Part shown: positions 9,280 to 17,567 of the stretch, in pieces | How positions within the stretch are numbered: position 1 is the stretch's first letter | How the letters are laid out: every line of letters starts with the position of its first letter | DNA from: Acidobacteriota bacterium | GTDB taxonomy: Bacteria > Acidobacteriota > Vicinamibacteria > Vicinamibacterales > UBA2999 | Direction: 5' to 3' | NCBI GenBank assembly: GCA_013140775.1 | Contig: JABFSA010000161.1 | Span: 1 to 39,725, forward strand | Length of the DNA: 39,725 nucleotides | Program-made: the position numbers and the translations under genes | The notes under the pieces: generated by a model | What the model was told of the DNA's origin: nothing | Database searches by the model: none | What the model saw: the letters and a program-made list of their open reading frames with translations, nothing else

Positions 9280-11697
9280 ATGGCTGAGCCAATCCCTCCA
9301 CCACTCCCGGCAGAGCTTCCGGTTCTTCCGCTGAGGCGCACCGTCGCGTTTCCCTTGACGCTGCAACCACTTGCGGTGAACCGCCCTGTGTCGATCGAGA
9401 CGGTGCACCGGGCACTTGGGGCCGACCGGCTGATCCTTCTGGTACTTCAGGAGAACGACGCGGACGATCCGGCGCCCGAGGACTTGCGGCGGGTCGGTAC
9501 GGCGGCCGTCATCCGGCAGATGGCGAAGTCGGGCGCGGGCGTGAACATCATCGTGGAAGGCCTGGCGAGAGTGCGGGCGGATGCCATCACGCGCGAAGGC
9601 ACATCGATGCGTGCCCAAATCACGCCTCAGCTCGAACCGCACGAACGCACCATCGAGGTGGATGCCCATATTCGCCGCATCCAGGACCTCATCGAAAAGG
9701 CGCTCGGACTGGCGACCGGCCTCTCCGAGGAACTCCGGGCCGTCGTCATGAACATTGACGACCCGTTGCGGCTGGCGTACGTGCTGGCCACGCTGCTCGA
9801 CATGAAGGCGACCGACAAGCAGGCTCTCCTGGAGGAGAACGACCTCCAGAAGAAACTCGTCGCCATCGAAACGGCGCTCACCCGCGAGATTTCGCTCCTC
9901 GAGCTGAAGGGCAAGATCGAGTCACAGGCCCAGCAGGAGATGACCGACGCCCAGCGTCAGTACTACCTGCGACAACAGCTCAAAGCCATTCAGCAGGAGC
10001 TCGGCGAAGGCGAAGGCACTGAGATCGCAGATCTCCGCAAGCGGATTGAAGACGCACAGCTGCCCGAGCTTCCGTCCACGACCGCCCTCCGGGAACTCGA
10101 CCGGCTCGGACGAATGGGTCAGGCGTCGCCTGAGTACCAGATGATCCGGACCTACATTGACTGGCTGCTCGACGTCCCCTGGGCGGTCACCACACTCGAT
10201 CGCCTCGACCCGGTAGAGGCCCGGCGGGTGCTCGACGAGGACCACTACGACCTGGACAAGGTCAAGGAGCGGATCGTCGAGTATCTGGCCGTCCGGAAGC
10301 TCAAGGGCGACATGAAGGGGCCGATCCTCTGCTTCGTTGGCCCGCCTGGCGTGGGCAAGACGTCGCTGGGACAGTCCATCGCGCGCGCGATGTCACGGAA
10401 GTTCGTGCGGATTTCGCTGGGCGGGGTGCGCGACGAGGCGGAGATTCGCGGCCATCGCCGGACCTACATCGGCGCCATTCCCGGACGCATCGTGCAGGCG
10501 CTGAAACAGGCTGGTTCGATGAACCCTGTTTTCATGCTCGATGAGATAGACAAGGTGACGGTGGGCTATCAGGGCGACCCCGCCGCTGCTCTGCTCGAAG
10601 TGCTCGATCCGGCACAGAACCATTTGTTCCGCGACCACTACCTCGAGACGCCCGTGGACCTCTCTCACGTGCTCTTCATCGCGACGTCGAATCAGCTGGG
10701 AACCATTCACCCGGCGCTCCTCGACCGCATGGAGATCATCACGCTCTCGGGTTACACCGAGGAGGAGAAGGTCCACATCGCGCGTAAGTACTTGCTGCCC
10801 AGGCAGATCTCGGAGCACGGTCTGACAGCGGATGCGCTGGAAATCACTGAAAGCGCCCTGCGGACCATCATTGCCGAGTACACACGGGAGGCTGGCGTCC
10901 GTAACATCGAGCGTCAGCTGGGAACCATTGCGCGCAAGGTTGCAGCGCGCGTCGCGACCAGGGCAACCACGGATCCCCCTGCCGACAGAACGGTCATCGA
11001 CCGCGAACAGGTAGACGACTACCTGGGACCTGCGCGGTTCAAGAAGGAGGTCGCCTTCCGGACCTCCCGACCTGGCGTGGCAACCGGCGTGGCGTGGACG
11101 GAGGCGGGCGGCGACGTCCTGTTCATCGAAGCGACCTTGCTTCCAGGCGGAAACCAGAACATTATTCTCACGGGCCAGCTTGGCAACGTGATGCAGGAGT
11201 CGGCGCGAGCCGCGCTCAGTCACCTGCGCTCACGGGCGCAGGATCTGGGAATCTCGCCTGATTTCCTCGCCAAGCACGATATGCACGTTCATGTGCCTGC
11301 CGGGGCGATTCCGAAGGATGGACCCTCCGCGGGCGTCACCATGGCAACGGCGATGTTGTCCGCCGTGCGCAATCAGCCGGTGCGCCAGGACGTGGCGATG
11401 ACGGGCGAGATTACGCTGAGCGGTCTCGTGTTGCCCGTTGGCGGGATCCGGGAGAAGGCACTGGCGGCGCGGCGGTTTGGTATGAAGACGTTTATATTGC
11501 CTGCGCTCAACGAGCCAGACCTCGACGAGCTGCCGGCAGAGATCAGGCGCGACATGACCTTCGTCCCGGTCGAGACTCTCGAACAGGTCATCAAGGTGGC
11601 GATACCGGAAAGTGACACAGTGAACAGCGGAACAGTGACAGGTGGAACAGTGGAAGCATTAGCCGAGAGCGCATCGCTCCGAGAGTTGGGTCGATAG
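9280..11697 (+). CDS. lon: ATP-dependent protease Lon
   Basis: This 805-residue Lon (endopeptidase La) degrades misfolded and regulatory proteins in the cytoplasm. The N-terminal substrate-binding domain starts with LPVLPLRRTVAFP. The AAA+ module has Walker A GPPGVGKTS at about 354 and Walker B VFMLDEIDK. The protease domain carries catalytic Ser683 in PKDGPSAGV and Lys726 in GIREKALAARR. ATG 9280 is chosen because MAEPIPPPLPAELPVLPL matches the usual family start; upstream codons fall in the divergent gene. The last 30 or so residues (SDTVNSGTVTGGTVEAL and after) are encoded by a short tandem repeat and lie beyond the normal family end. Confidence 0.96.
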   Translation: MAEPIPPPLPAELPVLPLRRTVAFPLTLQPLAVNRPVSIETVHRALGADRLILLVLQENDADDPAPEDLRRVGTAAVIRQMAKSGAGVNIIVEGLARVRADAITREGTSMRAQITPQLEPHERTIEVDAHIRRIQDLIEKALGLATGLSEELRAVVMNIDDPLRLAYVLATLLDMKATDKQALLEENDLQKKLVAIETALTREISLLELKGKIESQAQQEMTDAQRQYYLRQQLKAIQQELGEGEGTEIADLRKRIEDAQLPELPSTTALRELDRLGRMGQASPEYQMIRTYIDWLLDVPWAVTTLDRLDPVEARRVLDEDHYDLDKVKERIVEYLAVRKLKGDMKGPILCFVGPPGVGKTSLGQSIARAMSRKFVRISLGGVRDEAEIRGHRRTYIGAIPGRIVQALKQAGSMNPVFMLDEIDKVTVGYQGDPAAALLEVLDPAQNHLFRDHYLETPVDLSHVLFIATSNQLGTIHPALLDRMEIITLSGYTEEEKVHIARKYLLPRQISEHGLTADALEITESALRTIIAEYTREAGVRNIERQLGTIARKVAARVATRATTDPPADRTVIDREQVDDYLGPARFKKEVAFRTSRPGVATGVAWTEAGGDVLFIEATLLPGGNQNIILTGQLGNVMQESARAALSHLRSRAQDLGISPDFLAKHDMHVHVPAGAIPKDGPSAGVTMATAMLSAVRNQPVRQDVAMTGEITLSGLVLPVGGIREKALAARRFGMKTFILPALNEPDLDELPAEIRRDMTFVPVETLEQVIKVAIPESDTVNSGTVTGGTVEALAESASLRELGR
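11611..11652 (+). repeat. Short tandem repeat forming the Lon C-terminal tail
   Basis: Units of seven to eight bases built on aacagtg (acagtga, acagcgg, aacagtga, caggtgg, aacagtgg) encode SDTVNSGTVTGGTVE. The stretch lies after the conserved protease domain and before the stop, so it looks like repeat DNA that was captured as a C-terminal extension. Confidence 0.65.
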
Positions 11698-11698
11698 C

Positions 11699-12874
11699 TT
11701 GGCGGCCGCGATTGTTTTTTACGTTTCAGGTCACGGATTCGGGCACGCCTCACGGACGATAGAGGTCATCAACGCCGTCCTTGCCAAGCGTCCCGAAACT
11801 CGCATCGGCGTACGCACGGCTGCTCCCAGGTGGCTGTTCGACCTCACGGTCAAAGGGAAGGTGGCGTTCAGCACGCTCGAGTGCGATACCGGCGTCGTGC
11901 AGATTGACTCGCTGACGCTCGACGAAGCCGATTCCATTCGTCGAGCCTGGTCGTTTCACAGCGATCTCGTCACGCGCGCCGCAAGCGAAACCCGCATTCT
12001 TCGTGAGCTTGGCGCCGGCCTCATCGTTGGCGATATTCCCCCGCTCGCGTTTGCCGTGGGCGCAGCCGCCGGCATCCCCTCGATAGCGATTGGCAACTTC
12101 ACGTGGGATTGGGTCTACGCTGACTATCCTCGCGTGCGGCTTGCGCCGTCGCTGCTTCCGGCGCTGAGAGGCGCCTACGCCAAGGGCTCGATGGCACTCA
12201 GGCTGCCGATGTGCGCGGGCTTCGAGAGCTTCTCGAACGTCAAGGACATTCCTTTCATCGCGAGGCACGCCACGCGCACGAAGGAAGAGACCTGCAAGGC
12301 CCTCAAGTTGCCGGCCGACAAGCCTATCGCGCTGCTGTCATTCGGCGGCTACGGGCTGCAGGGACTCGACACCGACATGCTGGCGAAGTTCAAGAAGCAC
12401 ACGGTGATCACGACGGTCAGCAATCCACAGGGCCGCACCAGGAAGGACACGCCTGCTGCCGAGCGCAACGGGGCGCTCGTGACCGTGAACGAAGAGGTCA
12501 TGTACAACCTCGGCGTTCGCTACGAGGACCTCGTCGGCGCGGCCGACGTCGTGGTGACGAAGCCCGGCTACGGCATCATCGCCGAGTCGATCGCCAACGA
12601 CACGGCGGTGCTCTACACGTCTCGCGGCCACTTCCCCGAATACGACGTCCTCGTGGAGGACATGCCGAAGTATCTCCGCACGGCGTTCATCAGCCAGGAA
12701 GATCTCTTCGCCGGGAAGTGGGAGTCACATCTGGACAAGCTGCGCGCGCAGCCGAAGCCCAAGAACTACAAGAAGCCGGAGACCAACGGCGCAGACGTCG
12801 CGGCGGACATTCTGCTCAAGGCACTCGACAAGCCGCCAAAGAAGCCTCGCGGCAGGCCGAAGGCCAAGTTTTAG
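11699..12874 (+). CDS. Glycosyltransferase, GT28/MurG-like (GT-B fold)
   Basis: This 391-residue protein begins IVFYVSGHGFGHASRTIEVI, the glycine-rich N-terminal loop of GT-B enzymes. It resembles the N-terminal domain of bacterial L-arabinokinase-like proteins and MurG-type transferases. The C-terminal half has the donor-side region GAADVVVTKPGYGIIAES (compare MurG GAxxxxxRxGxxxxxE) and ends in a basic tail KPPKKPRGRPKAKF. The start is TTG 11699, two bases after the lon stop, so it is probably co-transcribed with lon. The substrate is unknown. The AT-hook-like GRPKAKF tail is odd for an enzyme and may just be a basic membrane-associating end. Confidence 0.72.
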   Translation: MAAAIVFYVSGHGFGHASRTIEVINAVLAKRPETRIGVRTAAPRWLFDLTVKGKVAFSTLECDTGVVQIDSLTLDEADSIRRAWSFHSDLVTRAASETRILRELGAGLIVGDIPPLAFAVGAAAGIPSIAIGNFTWDWVYADYPRVRLAPSLLPALRGAYAKGSMALRLPMCAGFESFSNVKDIPFIARHATRTKEETCKALKLPADKPIALLSFGGYGLQGLDTDMLAKFKKHTVITTVSNPQGRTRKDTPAAERNGALVTVNEEVMYNLGVRYEDLVGAADVVVTKPGYGIIAESIANDTAVLYTSRGHFPEYDVLVEDMPKYLRTAFISQEDLFAGKWESHLDKLRAQPKPKNYKKPETNGADVAADILLKALDKPPKKPRGRPKAKF

Positions 12875-12878
12875 GATT

Positions 12879-12942
12879 CACGAAGCACACGAAGAGAACG
12901 AAGGGGATTGCAAGAATCCTTCGTACTCTTCGTACCTTCGTG
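12879..12942. repeat. Nonamer-repeat hairpin between convergent genes
   Basis: The left arm (12879-12909) contains acgaag every nine bases. The right arm (12915-12942) is its near reverse complement (ttcgtactc, ttcgtacct), giving a stem of about 26 pairs. It sits between the stops of the GT28-like gene and the minus-strand methyltransferase and could stop transcription from both sides. No clear T-run follows on either strand, so it is not a canonical intrinsic terminator. Confidence 0.75.
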
Positions 12943-13015
12943 GTTAAGACTGGCTGGTTGAAACTCGGATAGCTGGAACGAGCCCGAACGCTCCGAACGT
13001 TCTAATCCCGCCGAC

Positions 13016-13699
13016 CTAGTCCCGCCGACAAATCACTAAGTGCCAGAGCGGCACACTGACCTTCTCAATCGAGATTGGCCGTAGACCGGTCTGAGCAAGA
13101 AATCCGGGCAGGTCGAGATCCGACTTGAAGCCGATGTGCACTGTGAGTGGCGAGACGGCCCGATCGAGGCGCGAGAGAACGGGGTTTGCGCTGCGGAAGT
13201 GATTGACGATGACGATCTTTCCGTTGGGCTTGCACACGCGCCGCATTTCCCGAACGACCTTCAAGGGATCCGAGACGCAGTTCACAAGGTACGGCGCGTA
13301 GACGATGTCGAAGGACTCGTCGGGGAACTTGAGATCCGCGGCGTCCATTTCCATCAGACGCACGTGTGACAGTCCCTTGCGGCTCACGCGCGAGCGCGCC
13401 TTCTGCAGCATCGACGGTGAAAAATCGATCCCCGTTACCTGGCAGTCACGTGGATAGAGCGCGGCGTTGATGCCAGTGCCCACGCCGACCTCGAGGACGC
13501 GATCGCCGGCTGCAATTCCCATCCGCTCGAGCGCCAGAAGCCGACCCGGATGCAGGATCGGCCCGAACATGACGTCGTAGACCTTGGCGATCTTGTGGTA
13601 CACGCCTTCTACGAAGTCGTTCTCGATCGCGATCACGGACAGAGCCTGGCTGTGGGGGTCAGGCCGCAGCTTGTCGTCTTCGCGTTCGAACAGCGCCAT
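13016..13699 (-). CDS. SAM-dependent methyltransferase, phospholipid N-methyltransferase-like
   Basis: This 227-residue class I methyltransferase has motif I VLEVGVGTGINAALYP near residue 68, then DFSPSMLQKAR, and FDIVYAPYLVNCVSDP as motif IV. The N-terminal DNDFVEGVYHKIAKVYDVMFG-type segment, split here by Val, recalls bacterial phosphatidylethanolamine N-methyltransferase PmtA and UbiE relatives. If so, it would make methylated phospholipids, but substrate assignment is inference. The ATG has a strong GGATGGAGG ribosome site and overlaps the stop of a small ORF upstream, which suggests translational coupling. Confidence 0.75.
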   Translation of the reverse strand: MALFEREDDKLRPDPHSQALSVIAIENDFVEGVYHKIAKVYDVMFGPILHPGRLLALERMGIAAGDRVLEVGVGTGINAALYPRDCQVTGIDFSPSMLQKARSRVSRKGLSHVRLMEMDAADLKFPDESFDIVYAPYLVNCVSDPLKVVREMRRVCKPNGKIVIVNHFRSANPVLSRLDRAVSPLTVHIGFKSDLDLPGFLAQTGLRPISIEKVSVPLWHLVICRRD

Positions 13700-13812
13700 C
13701 AGCGGGCCTCCATCCGTAAACCATTGACGGCAATGAGTTTCTGGTAGATTTCCAGAGAAGCCGTCCCGGCACTATACAACATTTCGTCGTCGGTTTCCCC
13801 GCGAAATCCCAC
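13699..13812 (-). CDS. Small ORF coupled to the downstream methyltransferase
   Basis: GTG 13812 opens a 37-codon frame; ATG 13782 would give 27 codons. The peptide has a protein-like composition (ETDDEMLYSAG then SLEIYQKLIAVNG) and is predicted to be a short amphipathic helix. Its TGA overlaps the methyltransferase ATG (TGATG) and its last codons contain the ribosome site of that gene. I know no family for it. It may be a real small protein, a coupling leader, or chance; the TATAGT at 13772-13777 inside it could instead be part of a promoter for the methyltransferase. Confidence 0.4.
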   Translation of the reverse strand: MGFRGETDDEMLYSAGTASLEIYQKLIAVNGLRMEAR

Positions 13813-13833
13813 GAGGGGGAGAAATACAGGCAC

Positions 13834-15687
13834 TTACAGCGACACGCCCGTCAGGACCTCGACCACGGACTCGATCCGTTCGGATGGGCTGGCCACGTGC
13901 ACGCCCTGGACGGCGCCACGCAGCGTTCGCCCAATCTCGCGCGCAATCACCACCCCCTCCTCCACCGCCGCCTCCGGACTCCTCGCCTCTGCCCGCCGCA
14001 TGCGCTCGAGGAGCGCCTCCGGGACGCGAGTACCGGGCACCTCGTTGGCCATGAATTCTGCGTTCAGGGCGCTGTCAAACGGCCACAGCCCAAGAATGAT
14101 CGGGAGGCGCGTCGCTTTCACGCGCGCCAGAAAACGCTCGACCAGGCCGGGGTCAAACACAGGACGGGTCACTGCGAACTCCGCGCCGGCCTCAACCTTG
14201 TACTCGAACCTGCGGATCTCCCGATCGAGGTCGTCGGCGGCAGGATTCACGAGCACGCCGACATGAAACGAGGTCGGGCGGCCGATCGGCTGCCCTCCGA
14301 CATCGAGGCCCTGGTTCAGACGCGTGACGACATTCGTCAAGCCGACGGAGTCCACATCAAAGACGACTGTGGCGTCCGGATAGTCGGCAACCGTATGAAC
14401 ATCACCGGTGACCAGCATCACATTGCGAATCCCCATCGCGTGCGCGCCGAGGAGATCTGACTGCATGTTGAGCAGATTCCGGTCTCGACACGAATACTGC
14501 AGCACCGTCTCAACGTTCGCGTGCTCCTGCAGCAGCACCGCCAGCGACAGGGCGCTCATCCGCGCGCCGCGTGACGCGTCGGGAATGTGCACCACGTCCA
14601 CGCCGCGGGACTTGAGGGCACGCGCATGCGCCAGGACCTCGTCGCTCACGCAGCCTTTGGGCGGCCTCAGTTCGACAATCGTGGCGAACCGCCCCTCAGA
14701 CAACGCACGCGCAAGGCGAGAGCGTTCGGCCAGAGGCACCACGGTCGCCGAGGCCTCGGGCGTTCTCACGACCACAGGCGACGAGGCCACTGCCGATCTG
14801 CCGCTTTTCGGCGCGTCCGACATCGAGGCCTTCACCGCCATCTTGATCTGCCGGATGTGCTCGGGTGTCGTCCCACAGCAGCCTCCGACAAGCCGGACAG
14901 ACCGGCTCATGAAGCGCCTGGCGTAGGACGCCATGTACTCGGGAGATGAAAGGTAGATGTTGCGACCGTCAACATCACGCGGACGCCCGGCATTGGGCTG
15001 AGCCGACAGCCGCGCACGGCTCACGGCGGCCATTCGCTCGACGGTCTCGAGCATCGGTGCAGGACCGATACTGCAGTTCACGCCGACGACGTCGGCATAC
15101 GATTCCAGCTCGGGCGTGAATTGTTCGGGAGGCGTTCCGTCGAGACTGTTGCCGTCCTCTTCGATCGTCATCTGGGCCACGACAGGCAGGGCACAGATGC
15201 TGCGAATAGCGGCGATCGCCGCCCTCAACTCGGTGATATCGCGAAACGTTTCCAGGACGAACAGATCAACGCCGCCGGCGACGAGCCCTTCGGCCTGCTC
15301 CCGGAAATACGCCTCCGCCTCATCCTTGCCGGTGCGACCCCACGGCTCAATCCGAATGCCCAGCGGACCGATGGCGCCTGCGACGTAGACATGGTTGCCC
15401 GCGGCGCTCCTGGCGAGTCGGGCTCCTTCTACATTGATCTCGCGCAGCCGGTCCGCGAGGCCGAAGCCGCGCAGCTTGATCCGGTTCGCGCCAAACGTGT
15501 TGGTCTCAATGACATCCGCGCCGGCTCGTACGTACTCGCCATGCACTTCGGCGACGCGACCCGGAGCGGTCAGGTTGAGGGCATCGAAACACTGGTTGAT
15601 GAAGACACCCTTGGCGTAGAGCATCGTCCCCATCGCGCCGTCGCAGACGAGCACGCGCTCATCGATTGCTTCGAGGAAGGACTTCAT
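13834..15687 (-). CDS. Bifunctional homocysteine S-methyltransferase / methylenetetrahydrofolate reductase
   Basis: This 617-residue fusion belongs to the YitJ type. Residues 1-290 form the homocysteine methyltransferase barrel: start VCDGAMGTML, zinc-site Cys in GVNCSIGP near 203 and the Cys pair in GGCCGTTPEHI near 268. After a linker (about 290-330), residues to 617 form the FAD-dependent MTHFR barrel with VLVTGD-like MLVTGD and AEFAVTRPVFD. In the cell it would reduce methylene-THF and methylate homocysteine to methionine. Which methyl donor the first domain uses (methyl-THF or an S-methyl compound) is not clear from sequence. Start ATG 15687. Confidence 0.92.
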   Translation of the reverse strand: MKSFLEAIDERVLVCDGAMGTMLYAKGVFINQCFDALNLTAPGRVAEVHGEYVRAGADVIETNTFGANRIKLRGFGLADRLREINVEGARLARSAAGNHVYVAGAIGPLGIRIEPWGRTGKDEAEAYFREQAEGLVAGGVDLFVLETFRDITELRAAIAAIRSICALPVVAQMTIEEDGNSLDGTPPEQFTPELESYADVVGVNCSIGPAPMLETVERMAAVSRARLSAQPNAGRPRDVDGRNIYLSSPEYMASYARRFMSRSVRLVGGCCGTTPEHIRQIKMAVKASMSDAPKSGRSAVASSPVVVRTPEASATVVPLAERSRLARALSEGRFATIVELRPPKGCVSDEVLAHARALKSRGVDVVHIPDASRGARMSALSLAVLLQEHANVETVLQYSCRDRNLLNMQSDLLGAHAMGIRNVMLVTGDVHTVADYPDATVVFDVDSVGLTNVVTRLNQGLDVGGQPIGRPTSFHVGVLVNPAADDLDREIRRFEYKVEAGAEFAVTRPVFDPGLVERFLARVKATRLPIILGLWPFDSALNAEFMANEVPGTRVPEALLERMRRAEARSPEAAVEEGVVIAREIGRTLRGAVQGVHVASPSERIESVVEVLTGVSL

Positions 15688-15690
15688 CAG

Positions 15691-15755
15691 ACTCTGGGCT
15701 CTCGGCTCTGGGACCTTAGGGACTGGGCTTGGGCGGAACCATGCCCAGGGCCCAG
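15691..15755. repeat. Heptamer repeat plus GC-rich hairpin after nuoI
   Basis: Positions 15691-15734 follow a seven-base pattern (actctgg, gctctcg, gctctgg). Positions 15723-15755 fold into a strong stem, CTGGGC..TGGGC against GCCCAGGGCCCAG with an eight-base loop. It separates the nuoI stop from the methyltransferase/MTHFR start on the same strand and may lower read-through. There is no T-run, so it is not a textbook terminator. Confidence 0.65.
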
Positions 15756-15765
15756 CGCTTAGAGC

Positions 15766-16215
15766 CTACGCTTGCGGTGTCGCAGAGGCCTTTGCGCCCG
15801 CGGGCGCCTGGACGAGCAGATCCGACTTGTCCCAGATGAAATCGTCTTTGCTGTAGACGGCCAGCTCGTAGTCCTTGCCCATGAAGATGGCGGACACGGG
15901 GCACGCCTCTTCGCAGAATCCGCAGAAGATGCAGCGTGTCTTGTGGATCTGGTAGACCTTGGCGTAACGGGGGCCGGCAAGCACGGTACCGTCGTTCTCT
16001 TCGGCTTCCAGGTAAATCGCATCCGCGGGGCACGCCACCGAACAGAGCCCGCACGCCACGCACTTCTCCAGCCCGTTCTCGTCACGCATCAACACCTGTT
16101 TGCCCCGGTATTTCGGGAACATCGGCATCTTCTGGTCCGGATAATTCACCGTGACCGACTTCTTGAACATGTGCCGAAAGGTGGTCGCGAGGCCGGTGAG
16201 GAAGGGTCCAATCAT
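15766..16215 (-). CDS. nuoI: NADH-quinone oxidoreductase subunit I (NuoI), orphan
   Basis: This 149-residue protein of the peripheral arm of complex I carries two [4Fe-4S] clusters. The two motifs CVACGLCSVACP and CIFCGFCEEACP are complete, and FPKYRGKQVLMRDENGLEKC is the usual NuoI lead-in. ATG 16215 is preferred; an upstream in-frame TTG at 16236 would overlap the divergent kinase start. No other nuo gene is in the window: the flanks are a methionine-synthesis gene and a sensor kinase. Either it is the only nuoI, split from its operon, or an extra copy. The C-terminal APAGAKASATPQA tail is low complexity. Confidence 0.9.
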   Translation of the reverse strand: MIGPFLTGLATTFRHMFKKSVTVNYPDQKMPMFPKYRGKQVLMRDENGLEKCVACGLCSVACPADAIYLEAEENDGTVLAGPRYAKVYQIHKTRCIFCGFCEEACPVSAIFMGKDYELAVYSKDDFIWDKSDLLVQAPAGAKASATPQA

Positions 16216-16235
16216 CTGAAGCCCATGATAATACA

Positions 16236-17567
16236 ATGCGACCGGTGCTCGAAGAGCCTAAATTCCTCTCTGCAGGGCAGTTCCTGCTCATCACGCTCAT
16301 CGTGAAACTGGCGGTGATGGCCGTGCTGGCGACGATGCTCGCGCGCTTTCGCCAGTTCCGCCACATTCTCATCTTCGAGCGTCGTCTCTGGCCCGACCGA
16401 CTCATCTTCGCGCTGGCGATCGGAATTCCGCTGATGGCTGGCGTGACGGCGCGTCTGCTGCTCAACTACTACGCCGCCGACCTCACGCTCGAAGGCGCGT
16501 TTCTCGCGGGACTGATAGCCGGACCCTACGCGGGTGCAACGGTCGGGGTGCTCGTGGGCGCCCCGGCGCTCATCGCCGGCGAGTTCATCGCGATCATCTT
16601 TGCGGTCGGCGCAGGCTTCGCAGGCGGAGGCATGCGTGAGGTGTGCCCCAAGGAAGCCATCTGGCAATTCACGCCCTTTGTGTTCGTCGATCTCCCGAAA
16701 CACTTCTGGCAGATGCTTCGGCGACTCGAACCCAACTGGCAGCTTGCTCTCCTGGCGCCCCCGATCGCGCTCGAACTCCTCCGCCAGGCCCTCGGTGAAC
16801 GGTTTGGCGTGCACCGGCTGTTCTATCTCGATTCGACCTCGCCGTGGATGACGATGCTCATCGTGCTCGCCTCGGTCCTCGCCGTCGCGACGCCGATCAG
16901 AATCTGGAACAGCGCACGCATCGAGCACCGCCTGCAGGAACAGGAAAAGCTCCTCCTGGCCGCAAAGATCGAAGCGCTCAAGAGCCAGATCAACCCGCAC
17001 TTCCTGTTCAACACGCTGGCATCGATTTCTTCGCTCATCAGATCGCAGCCCGACACCGCACGCACGCTCATCATCAAACTGTCAGGACTTCTGCGCCGGC
17101 TGATGCGCAGCCATCAGCATTTCGTGACACTGCGCGAAGAGCTCGAGTCTATTGACGAATACCTGGACATCGAAGTCGCGCGGTTCGGACCCAAGTTGAT
17201 GGTGCGTAAGGACATCAACACAGACACGTTCGACGTCGTCGTGCCCAGCATGATCCTTCAGCCGCTCGTGGAGAATTCGATCAAGCACGGCTTGTCGCGT
17301 AAGGTGGGCCCGGGCTTGATCGTGATCCGCAGCCGGCGTCACCAGGGCCGTGTCAGCATCGAGATTGAAGACGACGGCATGGGATTCCTGATCGACAGCC
17401 TCCACGCTCCCATGGCGAGCGGAATCGGGCTCGCCAATGTACGTGAGCGGCTGCGAGTCATCTATGGTGCGACGTACCAGCTGACAATGGTCAGCGAACC
17501 GGGTCGTGGCACCACCGCGCGGATCGAAGTGCCAGATCTCCTCGCGAACGAACAGATCACGGCATGA
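16236..17567 (+). CDS. LytS-type membrane sensor histidine kinase
   Basis: This 443-residue kinase has several transmembrane segments over about residues 10-235 with similarity to the 5TM-Lyt sensor region. A short coiled stretch (ARIEHRLQEQEKLLLAAKIE) leads to the His_kinase domain ALKSQINPHFLFNTLASISS, where His in NPHFLFN is the phospho-acceptor. The HATPase part shows MILQPLVENSIKHG (N-box) and IEDDGMGF (G1). There is no GAF domain between sensor and kinase. It overlaps the response regulator gene by four bases, so they form one two-component system. The signal is unknown; relatives sense envelope or metabolite cues. Confidence 0.9.
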   Translation: MRPVLEEPKFLSAGQFLLITLIVKLAVMAVLATMLARFRQFRHILIFERRLWPDRLIFALAIGIPLMAGVTARLLLNYYAADLTLEGAFLAGLIAGPYAGATVGVLVGAPALIAGEFIAIIFAVGAGFAGGGMREVCPKEAIWQFTPFVFVDLPKHFWQMLRRLEPNWQLALLAPPIALELLRQALGERFGVHRLFYLDSTSPWMTMLIVLASVLAVATPIRIWNSARIEHRLQEQEKLLLAAKIEALKSQINPHFLFNTLASISSLIRSQPDTARTLIIKLSGLLRRLMRSHQHFVTLREELESIDEYLDIEVARFGPKLMVRKDINTDTFDVVVPSMILQPLVENSIKHGLSRKVGPGLIVIRSRRHQGRVSIEIEDDGMGFLIDSLHAPMASGIGLANVRERLRVIYGATYQLTMVSEPGRGTTARIEVPDLLANEQITA

